A stretch of 56,960 nucleotides of DNA from Eubacteriales bacterium (GCA_030446285.1 JASUSC010000004.1:1-56960); one strand, 5' to 3'; shown: positions 24,877 through 35,098, numbered from the stretch's first letter. The notes: a model not told the origin generated them from the sequence alone. A program made the numbers and translations.

Positions 24877-25728
24877 GTGGAGAAGAAAAAAAGAGGACCC
24901 CTCATTATTATTGGAGGGGCCGAAGATAAAGAGGGAGAGTGCCTTATCCTCCGCTATTTCCTCTCTCTCCTCCAAAAGGACGGGCCGGTGGTTATTATTC
25001 CTACTGCCAGCCAGGCCCCCCTTGAAGCCGGTGAACTCTACCGTCAGGTTTTCCACCGCCTGGGAGCCAGGGAAATTCATATTTTGGCAATTTCCACCCG
25101 GCAGGAGGCGGAAAAGAAAGTAGTTTCCCGGCGTCTGGAAGAAGCAAAAGGAATTTTTTTCACCGGCGGGGATCAGCTTCGTGTGACCAGCCTTCTCGGA
25201 GGAACACTGGCGGAGGAAGCCATAAAAAAAGCCCACTTGCGCGGGACGGTAATTGCCGGTACCAGCGCCGGGGCCGCTGCCATGAGTGAAATCATGATCG
25301 TCGGCGGGGAAGGCGAAGAAGCACCGAAAAAAAACACCCTTCACATGGCCCCCGGTCTGGGGCTGCTGGAGGGCATTGTCATTGACCAGCATTTCGCCCA
25401 GCGGGGCCGTCTGGGTCGGCTCCTTACTGCCGTAGCCCAGAACCCCCACACCCTGGGAGCGGGTATCGACGAAGACACCGCCCTGGTAGTATTTGCAGAA
25501 ACCGCCCGGGTCATCGGCAGCGGTACAGTTACCATTGTCGACGGTCGCCATATTCAGCACACCAACATCTCCGAACAAAAACCCGACGAACCCCTGGTAC
25601 TCACCAACGTCCTCCTTCACATTCTTCCCGCCGGTTTCGGTTATCACCTGGAAAAAAAAGAGGTGCTGGCGCCGAGCAGTTTCCCGGCTACCATACCGCC
25701 TGGGTCAGAAAATATAGACCGGCGATAA
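24877..25728 (+). CDS. cphB: Cyanophycinase
   Basis: The 283-aa serine peptidase (S51 family) cuts cyanophycin to beta-Asp-Arg dipeptides. It contains LIIIGGAEDKEGE, FFTGGDQLRV and the nucleophile elbow VIAGTSAGAAAMSE with Ser130. GTG 24877 follows GAGGGGGTG. Together with cphA across a 140-bp divergent gap it forms a complete make-and-break pair. Its 3' end overlaps the converging ccdA gene by 41 bp. Confidence 0.95.
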   Translation: MEKKKRGPLIIIGGAEDKEGECLILRYFLSLLQKDGPVVIIPTASQAPLEAGELYRQVFHRLGAREIHILAISTRQEAEKKVVSRRLEEAKGIFFTGGDQLRVTSLLGGTLAEEAIKKAHLRGTVIAGTSAGAAAMSEIMIVGGEGEEAPKKNTLHMAPGLGLLEGIVIDQHFAQRGRLGRLLTAVAQNPHTLGAGIDEDTALVVFAETARVIGSGTVTIVDGRHIQHTNISEQKPDEPLVLTNVLLHILPAGFGYHLEKKEVLAPSSFPATIPPGSENIDRR

Positions 25729-26377
25729 TCAGCAGCGTTCCGCTCACGTAGTTAACATAGCGCGAAAAAGGACGCAGCCGCTCCATGCCCTTCACGGCCG
25801 CCGCAAAAGCTCCCGTAATGAGGAGAGGCAGTCCGTGCCCCAGACCGTAAATAAACAGCAGCGCTCCTCCGTAAAGGGGTTCTCCTCGGGCAGCCACATA
25901 GGCGACAATAACGGCTAACACCGGAGTGGCACAGGGAGAAGCTGCCAGCCCAAAAAGCAACCCCAGCAAGTAGGCTGAGACAGCAGTATAACGGGGGCGG
26001 GGCAACTTTTGCAAGGAAGGGAAATTAATGTGAATCACTTCCAGCAGGTGCAGCCCCATAACTATGGCCAGCGCGGCGAGAAAGTAGTACCATCCCCTGC
26101 CCACCTGGCCAAAAATCATACCAACACTCGCCGCCAGCAAACCCATCGCGGCAAAAGTGGTACTCATGCCAACCACAAAAAGGAAGGAAAGGAGGAAACC
26201 TTTCCTTCCTCCTTCCCCACTCCCAATATATCCCGCAACCAGCGGTATGGTAGAAAGAACACAAGGGCTGATGCTGGTTAATACCCCTCCCAGGTACACC
26301 AAAATTAGGGCCAGCCCTTTATTCCCCGCCAGCGCCTGTTGTAACCAGGCTATAATTTCTCCCAGCACTTGTTTCAC
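25688..26377 (-). CDS. ccdA: CcdA-family thiol-disulfide electron transporter
   Basis: The 229-aa polytopic membrane protein passes reducing power from cytoplasmic thioredoxin to outside thiol proteins. About six hydrophobic helices are visible. The two redox Cys lie in LTSISPCVLSTIP and AASPCATPVLAVI. It follows the selenocysteine thioredoxin with only 4 bp between that stop codon and GTG 26377. The thioredoxin is therefore its likely partner. The 3' end runs into cphB on the other strand. Confidence 0.9.
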   Translation of the reverse strand: MKQVLGEIIAWLQQALAGNKGLALILVYLGGVLTSISPCVLSTIPLVAGYIGSGEGGRKGFLLSFLFVVGMSTTFAAMGLLAASVGMIFGQVGRGWYYFLAALAIVMGLHLLEVIHINFPSLQKLPRPRYTAVSAYLLGLLFGLAASPCATPVLAVIVAYVAARGEPLYGGALLFIYGLGHGLPLLITGAFAAAVKGMERLRPFSRYVNYVSGTLLIIAGLYFLTQAVW

Positions 26378-26381
26378 CCCA

Positions 26382-26825
26382 TCAGCGAGCCAACTGTTCG
26401 AGTTTCCGCTTGAGTTCGGATTGGGAAACCTCACCCACTACCGTATCTGCTACTTTCCCCTGCCGGTCCAAAAGGAAAAAGGCGGGGATAAGGTTCACTC
26501 CATATTCACTGGCTAAAGCTTTTCCTTCTTCGCTGTCCACGTCGGCAATGACAAACTCCACTTTGCCGCCAAACTCTTCCTTCAGAGCCATAATCACGGG
26601 CTCCATATTCCGGCAGGATGGTCACCACTGGGCGTAAAACTCTAAGAGAACCGGTCTTCCTTCCTCTTTCGCTTTGACCAGTGACTGCCGGGGATTGGCA
26701 GTCACCGCAAACTCCGTTCCCCCTTTTTTCTCCTCCCTCTCTCCTCCCAGCCGGGGCAGAAGGAGAATTGCCGCCACCGCCAGGAGCATCACTGCCAAAA
26801 TAACGTACTTCCCTTTTTTCCCCAT
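26382..26825 (-). CDS. Membrane-anchored thioredoxin-like selenoprotein (UxxC)
   Basis: Read through one in-frame TGA (26624-26622), this is a 147-aa protein. It has an N-terminal membrane helix (YVILAVMLLAVAAILLLP) and a thioredoxin fold: RPVLLEFYAQW, then U68-P-S-C71, then VEFVIADVDSEEG, the cis-Pro loop NLIPAFFLLDRQGK and GEVSQSELKR. The TGA stands exactly where thioredoxins have the first active-site Cys (W-C-x-x-C). A hairpin follows: GAGCC/GGCTC plus two wobble pairs, 9-nt loop beginning CG, 23 nt after the TGA, within the bacterial SECIS range. selA and selD are in this window. ATG 26825 follows AGGAGGGAT. A pseudogene is the alternative, but both flanks are intact. Confidence 0.88.
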
Positions 26826-26861
26826 GTTATCCCTCCTATACACTCTCGGGGTATCACTTGA

Positions 26862-26870
26862 ATTATACCA
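26862..26870 (-). promoter_or_regulatory. Extended -10 promoter for the thioredoxin-ccdA operon
   Basis: The minus strand reads TGGTATAAT, a TG-extended -10 box, about 40 bases before the ATG. No good -35 is visible, as is usual for extended -10 promoters. Confidence 0.55.
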
Positions 26871-26961
26871 GAAAAAAGGCAAAAAAGAACTTTCTATATT
26901 TTTACTTGGAGCCGGGAAAATTGATGCACCTAGTTCGCGCCGGCAAGACACCCTCGCCGCT

Positions 26962-26993
26962 AAAAAAGAAAACCCCGCGGTTTTCCCGCGGGG
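26962..26993 (-). terminator. groEL terminator
   Basis: CCCCGCGG (26973-26980) and CCGCGGGG (26986-26993) pair around a 5-nt loop. The minus strand continues with TTTTCTTTTTTA. Confidence 0.88.
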
Positions 26994-27003
26994 AATGCGG
27001 TTC

Positions 27004-28632
<1,629 letters not shown>

Positions 28633-28646
28633 TCATCAGGTAATGT

Positions 28647-28928
28647 TTACACAATAGCAAGAATATCTCTCTCGTTCAGGATCAGGTATTCCTGCCCTTC
28701 AATCTTCACTTCCGTCCCGGCATACTTGGAATAAATGACCTTGTCCCCCACTTTTACCTCCATGGGAGCTCTCTCACCGTTGTCCAGCAGTCGTCCGGGA
28801 CCCACAGCCACCACTTCACCCTGTTGGGGCTTCTCCTTGGCCGTGTCCGGCAGGACAATACCACTGGCCGTCTTTTCTTCCACTTCCAGGGGCTTTACCA
28901 CTACCCTGTCCGCAAGCGGTTTGATCAT
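28647..28928 (-). CDS. groES: Co-chaperonin GroES
   Basis: The 93-aa protein caps GroEL. It reads [38 protein letters not shown] with the mobile loop, and ends [16 protein letters not shown] 28928 follows AAAGGAGGGG; a longer frame to 28979 passes through the CIRCE element and is not real. Confidence 0.98.
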   Translation of the reverse strand: MIKPLADRVVVKPLEVEEKTASGIVLPDTAKEKPQQGEVVAVGPGRLLDNGERAPMEVKVGDKVIYSKYAGTEVKIEGQEYLILNERDILAIV

Positions 28929-28972
28929 CAGTTTACCCCTCCTTTGTTTTTGGTGTTTTCGCTTCCTGTTTG

Positions 28973-28999
28973 TTAGCACTCATCAAAGGAGAGTGCTAA
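28973..28999 (-). promoter_or_regulatory. CIRCE operator (HrcA site)
   Basis: TTAGCACTC, a 9-bp spacer, then GAGTGCTAA: a perfect consensus CIRCE element between promoter and groES. It implies heat-shock control by HrcA, whose gene is not in the window. Confidence 0.97.
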
Positions 29000-29010
29000 C
29001 ACCATTTATA

Positions 29011-29039
29011 ATAATATAAAATGTCCCCCTGGAATGCAA
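29011..29039 (-). promoter_or_regulatory. groESL promoter
   Basis: On the minus strand TTGCAT (29034-29039) and TATTAT (29011-29016) are spaced by 17 bp. The start point would fall just before CIRCE, so bound HrcA would block initiation or early elongation. Confidence 0.75.
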
Positions 29040-29104
29040 GCCTTTTTTATCCATTCCCCAAAAAATTTTTACCGAAAAAGGCACTTTTTATCCGGAAGAA
29101 GAAA

Positions 29105-29132
29105 GAAAAAAATCCGGGTTTTATGGCCCGGG
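29105..29132 (-). terminator. Terminator of the Moco operon
   Basis: CCGGG and CCCGG pair around TTTTATGG. On the minus strand ATTTTTTTC follows. It lies just beyond the mog stop codon. Confidence 0.7.
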
Positions 29133-29152
29133 TCTTCTCTTTCTTCTTCCTC

Positions 29153-29683
29153 CTAAGAAAATTTTTTCTCTTCTTTCCCACCGGAAGGAAGACTGGTTGC
29201 ACACTCACCGCCCCTGCCGGCAAGGATTTCCAGACCGTGAGGCAAGGCCGGCAAAATGACCTCCAAGCACTCCCGCACTCCCCGCGGATTTCCCGGCAGG
29301 TTAACAATAAGGGTCTTTCCCCTTATTCCAGCAACGGCCCGGCTGAGAATGGCGCGCGGCGTTTTTTCCAGAGTGCGGGCCCGCATGGCCTCGGGAATTC
29401 CAGGCACCAGCCGTTCTACCACCGCTAAGGTGGCTTCCGGAGTGACATCCCGGGGACTGAAACCGGTGCCGCCGGTGGTGAAAATAACATCCACTCGGTG
29501 GCGGTAGATGAATTTAAGCATGGTTTCCCGGAGGGCATCCAGGTCGTCGGGTACCACCTGATAGGCAACCACTTCGCCTCCGTGTTCCGCCACCATCTCA
29601 CCGATAACCCGGCCGCTTTCGTCTTCCCGTTCGCCGCGTGCTCCTTTGTCGCTGGCGGTGATAATCCCTACCCGGAACTTCAC
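29153..29683 (-). CDS. mog: Molybdopterin adenylyltransferase (Mog/MoaB family)
   Basis: The 176-aa enzyme adenylates molybdopterin before metal insertion. It shows VGIITASDKGARGEREDESG, VIFTTGGTGFSPRDVTPEAT and LSRAVAGIRGKTLIVNLPGNPRGVRECL, the molybdopterin-binding signature. The GTG start at 29683 overlaps the MOSC stop as GTGA, so it is translationally coupled. It is the last gene of the Moco operon. Confidence 0.93.
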   Translation of the reverse strand: MKFRVGIITASDKGARGEREDESGRVIGEMVAEHGGEVVAYQVVPDDLDALRETMLKFIYRHRVDVIFTTGGTGFSPRDVTPEATLAVVERLVPGIPEAMRARTLEKTPRAILSRAVAGIRGKTLIVNLPGNPRGVRECLEVILPALPHGLEILAGRGGECATSLPSGGKEEKKFS

Positions 29684-30135
29684 TTTCCTTCCTCCTCCGC
29701 TGGCAAAACTTCAATCTCGTCCCCCGGCCGGACCGTCCCACCCTGAAGCACTCGGGCAAAAATACCCTTCCGAGGCATAACGCAGTCCCCAGCTTGGTAG
29801 TAGATCGCACAGCGGGTATGGCACTCCTTCCCTATCTGGGAAACCTCCAGGAGAACCTCCTTGCCTACTTTCAGCCGCGTTCCCACCGGCAGAGCTGTAA
29901 GCTCTATCCCCGCCGTGGTTATGTTTTCAGCAAAAGAGCCGGGTTTTACCTTAAGCCCCAGCGCCTGCATTTTCTCAATACTCTCCAGGGCCAGGAGGCT
30001 CACCTGCCGGTGCCAGGCCCCGGCATGGGCGTCCCCTTCCAGGCCATGGCCGGCAATTAGTCTTCCTGCCGGTATCTCTTTTTTGGGTACTCCTTTCCGG
30101 TCGCTGATACATACGGCCACCACTTTACCCTTCAT
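29680..30135 (-). CDS. MOSC-domain protein
   Basis: The 151-aa protein is a stand-alone MOSC domain, related to the C-terminal part of Moco sulfurase and thought to handle Moco-bound sulfur or the cofactor itself. It has the conserved Cys in [41 protein letters not shown] and [20 protein letters not shown] 30135 follows GAGGAA and overlaps moaC by 11 bp. In many anaerobes such small MOSC genes sit between moaC and mog, as here. Confidence 0.9.
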   Translation of the reverse strand: MKGKVVAVCISDRKGVPKKEIPAGRLIAGHGLEGDAHAGAWHRQVSLLALESIEKMQALGLKVKPGSFAENITTAGIELTALPVGTRLKVGKEVLLEVSQIGKECHTRCAIYYQAGDCVMPRKGIFARVLQGGTVRPGDEIEVLPAEEEGK

Positions 30136-30628
30136 TTTCCTCTTCCTCCCCGGGCCGGTAGTAATCACCGCTCTTTCCGCCCGTCTTTTTTATCAGCCGG
30201 ATGTTGCTTATTACCATCCCTTTGTCAATACTTTTGCACATATCGTAAATCGTCAAGGCAGCCGCCGCCACCGCCGTAAGAGCCTCCATTTCCACTCCGG
30301 TGCGGTCACAGGTCCGCACCGTGGCCTGAATGAGAATGCGGTGCGGCTCCCGCAAAGTAAAGTGCAGGTCTACGCCGGTAAGCCCAATAGGATGGCACAT
30401 AGGAATGATTGCCGCCGTTTTTTTCGCCGCCATAATCCCGGCCACTTGAGCCACCGCCAGGACATCCCCTTTTTTAACCCTTCCCTCTTTCACCGCGGCA
30501 AGGGTAGCCGGACTCATTACCACCTCTCCCCGCGCTACGGCTTCCCTCACCGTGGGTTCCTTTTCGCTTACATCCACCATGCGAGGTCGGCCGGCCGCGT
30601 TGAAGTGGGTAAATTTTTTCTCCTCCAC
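30125..30628 (-). CDS. moaC: Cyclic pyranopterin monophosphate synthase
   Basis: The 167-aa enzyme completes cPMP formation from the MoaA product. It has [36 protein letters not shown], the active-site [34 protein letters not shown] and KTGGKSG. GTG 30628 is preceded by GGAGGACGGC. Two conserved active-site Lys are present. Confidence 0.96.
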   Translation of the reverse strand: MEEKKFTHFNAAGRPRMVDVSEKEPTVREAVARGEVVMSPATLAAVKEGRVKKGDVLAVAQVAGIMAAKKTAAIIPMCHPIGLTGVDLHFTLREPHRILIQATVRTCDRTGVEMEALTAVAAAALTIYDMCKSIDKGMVISNIRLIKKTGGKSGDYYRPGEEEENEG

Positions 30629-30658
30629 GCCGTCCTCCTCCCTTATTTTCTGCCAAAG

Positions 30659-31636
30659 TCAGCCGCCAATCTGGTGCATGGACCTGCCCCCAGGATCCCA
30701 TTTCCCATTCATACCGTGGGACATGGGTTTCACCTGTAAAGCCCGGTGATAAAGGGCTAAAATTTCCTCCTCCCTTGCTCCCTGCCTTAAAGGAGTAAGC
30801 ACATCGATCTCCATTTCCGCCACCAAACAGGGACGCAGGCGGCCGTCGGCCGTAAGCCGCAGGCGGTTACAGGAAGGACAGAAGTGATCACTTATAGGCT
30901 CGATAAAGCCTACCGTGCCGCAAGCACCGCTGAGACGGAAATATTTAGCCGGCCCCTGGCCGTGCGGCGGTCCGGCGGGAATAAGAGGCCCATACTTTTC
31001 TTCCAGCCGCCGGCGGATTTCCCCGCTGGTTACCCCTTCCCCGGCCTTTTCCCCTCTTCTCTTCATGGGCATGAGTTCGATATAGCGCAGATGGAGGGGC
31101 CGGTCCAGGGTCAGGGCTGCCAGGTCTTCGATTTCATCTTCGTTGACGCCGGCAATAATAACGCTGTTGAGTTTGACGGGATGCAGCTCAAGATTTAACG
31201 CCTCATCAATAGCTGCCAGCACCCGGGGAAGCTCGTCCCGGCCGCAAAGTTGTCGGTATTTCTCCCGCCGAAGGGTATCCAGACTGATGTTGACCCGGTT
31301 GAGACCGGCTGCCTTCAATTCTCTCCCCAGTTGTGGCAGGAGGACGCCGTTGGTGGTAAGGGAGATGTCATCAATAGCTTCAATCTCTTTGAGCATGGCC
31401 ACCAGCCGAGGCAGGTCGCGGCGGGTGAGGGGTTCCCCTCCCGTAAGCCGGACTTTGCGAATACCCGCCCCGCTGAAAAGGGTCACCAGGTGGGCAATTT
31501 CTTCATAGCTCATGATCTCTTCGTGCCGCTTCCAGACCACGCCTTCCTCCGGCATACAGTAGCGACAGCGGAGGTTGCAGCGGTCGGTAACGGATACCCG
31601 CAGGTAATTTATTTCTCTCTGCCACTGGTCGCGCAA
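30659..31636 (-). CDS. moaA: GTP 3',8-cyclase
   Basis: The 325-aa radical SAM enzyme starts molybdopterin synthesis from GTP. The N-terminal cluster is C20-x3-C24-x2-C27 (VTDRCNLRCRYCMPE), followed by VRLTGGEPLTRRDL. The C-terminal cluster is seen in FCPSCNRLRLTADGRLRPCL, and the protein ends with RSMHQIGG, the conserved GG tail region. TTG 31636 follows GGAGGGG. Confidence 0.97.
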   Translation of the reverse strand: MRDQWQREINYLRVSVTDRCNLRCRYCMPEEGVVWKRHEEIMSYEEIAHLVTLFSGAGIRKVRLTGGEPLTRRDLPRLVAMLKEIEAIDDISLTTNGVLLPQLGRELKAAGLNRVNISLDTLRREKYRQLCGRDELPRVLAAIDEALNLELHPVKLNSVIIAGVNEDEIEDLAALTLDRPLHLRYIELMPMKRRGEKAGEGVTSGEIRRRLEEKYGPLIPAGPPHGQGPAKYFRLSGACGTVGFIEPISDHFCPSCNRLRLTADGRLRPCLVAEMEIDVLTPLRQGAREEEILALYHRALQVKPMSHGMNGKWDPGGRSMHQIGG

Positions 31637-31655
31637 TTTTTACCCCTCCTGCCCC

Positions 31656-33572
31656 TCAGAGGGAAATTTCCCGGCCGCTTTGGCTGAAATCGTAGCCGGG
31701 CAACTCCCTGCTTCGACGGCGAAATTCTTCACTGCGCAGAAAAGAAACCAGCGCCTGAACCCGCTCATCCTCCCAGTAGGAAGCGGGAATAACCAAGTCG
31801 TAGCGCTCGTAACCCACCGGAACAAAGTCCAAGCCCAGGGCCTGAGCCGCCGCCCGGATGGCCATGCCGGTATCGGCCGCACCCCCGGCTACCGCCGCCG
31901 CCACTGCCAGGTGGGAAAACTCCTCCCGCTCGTAACCTTCGATCTCATCGGGCTTTATCCCTTCCCGGGCCAGGAGATGGTCCAGCAAAATCCGGGTTCC
32001 AGAACCACGCTGCCGGTTAATAAAGCGGGCCTTCTTTTCCCGCAGATCGGCCAAACCTCTAATTTGGAGAGGGTTGCCGGGAGCTACCACCAGCCCCTGT
32101 TCCCGGGTTGCCAAAGTAATTATCTTCACTTCTTTGTCCCCCAGGAAACGCCGGATATAAGAAAGATTGTACTCTCCGCTCTCCGGATCCAGGAGGTGAC
32201 AGCCAGCAAGATGCGCCTCGCCCCGGCGCAGGGCCTGCAGCCCGCCCAAACTGCCGACATTGGCCGTCCGCAGAGACCATCCCCGCCCCATCTCCCGCAG
32301 CCCCTCGTCAAGAATGTCCAGGAGCAGGTCGTGGCTGCCGGCAAAAAGGAGGGCCCGCTCAATTTCCTCCTGCGGCCGCCAGAGCTCCATTTCCACCTCC
32401 TCCCCGGCCTCATATCCCTGGCTGCTGGCAGGTATCCGGATGAGGCCGTCCGCCCTGACCATGGTCATAATTAAGCCCGCCCCCCGGGAAATGGGAGTGA
32501 TAAGGTAACGTTCTCCCACCCGTCCGGCCCGGGCCCGAACGAACTCTTCCATCCCCATAGGGGAAGGGAGACGACGGGTTAGCGTTCCGACCAAACGCTT
32601 TCGCTCCGGGGGAGCCAGTCCTAACTTGCGGTAAAGGAGGGGGAGAAGGAAAAGCTGGCAGGTGAGGGCAGCCGAGACGGGATACCCCGGTACCCCGATA
32701 ACCGGCTTGCCCGCCACTACCCCGAGAATCACCGGTTTTCCGGGTTTTATAGCCACGCCATGGCATACGACTTCCCCTAATTCAGCAACGATAGCGGCGG
32801 TAAAATCCCCCCGTCCGGCCGAGGAACCGGCTATCACCGCCACCACATCTGCCCTCTCTAAAGCAGATAGCACCGCCGCCCTGATTTTTTCTCTATCATC
32901 GGGCACCACCGGCAGGTACAGGGGCACCCCCCCGGCCTGGCGCACCATTCCGCCCAGCACCCGGGAATTGAACTCCACGATATCCCCTTTTTGCAGAGGC
33001 TGTCCCGGCAAAACGATCTCATCTCCGGTGGGAATAAAAGCCACCAGCGGCTGCCGCCGTACCCACACCCGGGTGTGGCCAGCCGCCAGCAATGCTCCGC
33101 TCTCGTAGGGGCCGACAACCTGACCAGCGGTGAGAACCACATCCCCGGCAGCAATATCCTCCCCTAACAAACGCACGTTCTGCCAGGGGAAGACAGGAGC
33201 CGTTATTTCCACTTCCTCCCCTAAGAAACGGACATCTTCTACCATGATCACTGCGTTTTTGTCCTCCGGCATGGGGTCCCCCGTATCCACTTCTACGGCT
33301 TGGGTTCCCAGACGGAGGCGCAGGGGGGCCGTTTCCCGGGCTCCGTATGTATCTTCCGCTCGCACCGCCACTCCGTCCATAGCCGCCGCGTGGTAGTGGG
33401 GTGAGGAAATGACCGCCCGTACCGTTCGGGAAGCCACCCGGCCCAGGGCCTCGTCCACCGTCACTTCTTCCTCTTCCGGCCGGAAAAAGTCCCTTTCTGT
33501 TAAAATCCGATTAAACCTCTCCCAGGCTTCCGCAAGAGGTATTCCTTCCAGGTAACGTTTTCTCCCCGTCAC
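31656..33572 (-). CDS. MoeA fused to a periplasmic-binding-like (LysR-substrate type) domain
   Basis: The 638-aa fusion joins a MoeA molybdopterin molybdotransferase (about 1-405: SPHYHAAAMDGVAVRAEDTYGA, FIPTGDEIVLPG, VAGSSAGRGDFT, KPGKPVILGVVAGKPVIGVPGYPVSA) to a binding-protein-like domain (about 415-625: RTANVGSLGGLQALRRGEAHLAGCHLLDPESGEYN, FINRQRGSGTRILLDHLL). Such fusions are common in Mo/W-using anaerobes. The second domain probably senses or delivers the oxyanion or cofactor, which is inference. GTG 33572 follows a G-rich site. It pairs with a second, plain MoeA directly upstream. Confidence 0.92.
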   Translation of the reverse strand: MTGRKRYLEGIPLAEAWERFNRILTERDFFRPEEEEVTVDEALGRVASRTVRAVISSPHYHAAAMDGVAVRAEDTYGARETAPLRLRLGTQAVEVDTGDPMPEDKNAVIMVEDVRFLGEEVEITAPVFPWQNVRLLGEDIAAGDVVLTAGQVVGPYESGALLAAGHTRVWVRRQPLVAFIPTGDEIVLPGQPLQKGDIVEFNSRVLGGMVRQAGGVPLYLPVVPDDREKIRAAVLSALERADVVAVIAGSSAGRGDFTAAIVAELGEVVCHGVAIKPGKPVILGVVAGKPVIGVPGYPVSAALTCQLFLLPLLYRKLGLAPPERKRLVGTLTRRLPSPMGMEEFVRARAGRVGERYLITPISRGAGLIMTMVRADGLIRIPASSQGYEAGEEVEMELWRPQEEIERALLFAGSHDLLLDILDEGLREMGRGWSLRTANVGSLGGLQALRRGEAHLAGCHLLDPESGEYNLSYIRRFLGDKEVKIITLATREQGLVVAPGNPLQIRGLADLREKKARFINRQRGSGTRILLDHLLAREGIKPDEIEGYEREEFSHLAVAAAVAGGAADTGMAIRAAAQALGLDFVPVGYERYDLVIPASYWEDERVQALVSFLRSEEFRRRSRELPGYDFSQSGREISL

Positions 33573-33586
33573 CGTTCTGTCCCCCT

Positions 33587-34822
33587 TCAGAAGAGATAGA
33601 CGAAGGCCCCTTCACCCTCTTCCAAACCTTCTTTTTCTTCCGGAATAAAGAGCAAACCATCCGCCCGCACGAGAGTAGTAATGAGCCCCGATTTCCCTAA
33701 CAGCGGTTCAGCGTAAACGGTACCGTTTTCTTCTTCCAGAGTTACCGCTACATAGTCGGCCCGACCGATAGCCGAAGCGACGTTGCGCTTAACCTTAGCG
33801 GTGAGACAGGGCCGGAAAGATGCCGTCACAAAAGCCCCCATAAGCCGAGCGATGGCCGGCCGAATGAAGAGGTCGAAAATAACCATAGCCGACACGGGAT
33901 GGCCGGGAAGCCCCACCACCGGTTTTCCGCCCACATTGGCGAGAATGGTAGGTTTACCCGGGCGGACCGAAACCCCGTGGACGAGGATCCCGAGTTCGCC
34001 CAGTTCTTGGATAACCCGAGCAGTGATGTCCCTGGTTCCCACCGAACTGCCCCCGGAGATAACCACAATGTCACTTTGCAAGAGGGCGTTGCGGACCACC
34101 GCCAGCAACTGTTCGTAGGAGTCAGGAACAATACCCCAGATTTTCCCTTCCCCGCCGGCGTCATAAACCTGACCCAACAGGGAATAAGAGTTGATATCGC
34201 GGATCTGCCCCGGCCCGGGCACAGCCTCGGGTCGCACCAATTCATCCCCGGTGGAGATAATCCCTACCCGAGGTCGCTTGTACACCTTGACTCTGGTCCG
34301 GCCCAAGGCCGCCAGCAGGCCCATCTCCTGACCGCGAATCACTCTGCCAGGGTAAAGGACTTCCGTTCCCGCGGCCACATCTTCCCCCGGTTGGATGACG
34401 TTTTCTCCGGGTGCCACCGGCTTGTTAACCGCCACTGTACCGTCGGGCATTTCCTCCGTAAACTCTAACATCACCACGGCGTCCGTGCCGGCAGGAAGCA
34501 TCCCTCCGGTGGCAATGCGGACCGCTTCCCCGGGTTTCACCTCTCCCTGGTAGGGCCGTCCCATCAACACCTCGCCGGCTACCGTCAGGTAAGCGGGCAT
34601 AGCTTCGGAAGCGCCAAAAGTGTCCTTGGCCGCCACCGCGTACCCGTCCATGGTAGCCCGGGGAAAGGCGGGAATATCCTCCGCCGCCCTCACCTCTTCC
34701 GCCAGCACCCGCCGGAAAGCTTTCTCCAGAGGGACCGTCTCCGTGGCCAGGTGGTCGGTATTTATTTCCCGTAAAAATACCTGGCGCGCCTCACTTACCG
34801 GAACTACCTGCAACGGTTCCAT
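33587..34822 (-). CDS. moeA: Molybdopterin molybdotransferase MoeA
   Basis: The 411-aa enzyme inserts molybdate or tungstate into adenylated molybdopterin. It shows PAFPRATMDGYAVAAKDTFGASE, GIISTGDELVRPE, ISGGSSVGTRDIT and KPTILANVGGKPVVGLPGHPVSAMVIF. Having two MoeA proteins in one operon is typical of organisms using both Mo and W; which copy handles which metal cannot be told here. Confidence 0.95.
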   Translation of the reverse strand: MEPLQVVPVSEARQVFLREINTDHLATETVPLEKAFRRVLAEEVRAAEDIPAFPRATMDGYAVAAKDTFGASEAMPAYLTVAGEVLMGRPYQGEVKPGEAVRIATGGMLPAGTDAVVMLEFTEEMPDGTVAVNKPVAPGENVIQPGEDVAAGTEVLYPGRVIRGQEMGLLAALGRTRVKVYKRPRVGIISTGDELVRPEAVPGPGQIRDINSYSLLGQVYDAGGEGKIWGIVPDSYEQLLAVVRNALLQSDIVVISGGSSVGTRDITARVIQELGELGILVHGVSVRPGKPTILANVGGKPVVGLPGHPVSAMVIFDLFIRPAIARLMGAFVTASFRPCLTAKVKRNVASAIGRADYVAVTLEEENGTVYAEPLLGKSGLITTLVRADGLLFIPEEKEGLEEGEGAFVYLF

Positions 34823-34849
34823 CTCCTTCCCTCTTTTCCTCCTCCGTTT

Positions 34850-35032
34850 TTAGAAACAGCCCAGTTGACAGGAAACGAGTTTTATCTTCAGTTCGTCACA
34901 CGTCTGCCCCACTTCCCGCCGGCTGACCCCTAACTCTTCCGCCAGACGAAAAGCGGCAGCGCAGCTAATCCGTCCTTCTTTGGCTTCTCGGCGTAAAGCC
35001 TCAATGAGTTCCTGCTTTTTCTGCTCGTCCAT
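34850..35032 (-). CDS. Small Moco-operon protein with HTH-like region
   Basis: The function of this 60-aa protein is unknown. It starts MDEQKKQELIEALRREAKEG, then CAAAFRLAEELGVSRREVGQTCDEL, which looks like a helix-turn-helix, and ends with VSCQLGCF, a C-x3-C that may bind metal. It has a clear ribosome site (GGAGGAGGG) and is the first gene after the Moco riboswitch, so it is made only when the riboswitch permits. A regulatory or chaperone role in Mo/W use is a reasonable inference. Confidence 0.7.
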   Translation of the reverse strand: MDEQKKQELIEALRREAKEGRISCAAAFRLAEELGVSRREVGQTCDELKIKLVSCQLGCF

Positions 35033-35062
35033 CAGCTATTCCCTCCTCCATTCTTTTTTATC

Positions 35063-35088
35063 AAAAAGAAAAAGGCCGGAAAGGCCTG
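35063..35088 (-). terminator. Riboswitch-linked intrinsic terminator
   Basis: AGGCC and GGCCT (35073-35077, 35083-35087) pair around five bases, with TTTTTCTTTTT after it on the minus strand. An alternative hairpin CCTG/CAGG (about 35084-35097) overlaps the first arm, so the aptamer state could decide whether the terminator forms. Confidence 0.7.
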
Positions 35089-35098
35089 TAGAAACAGG

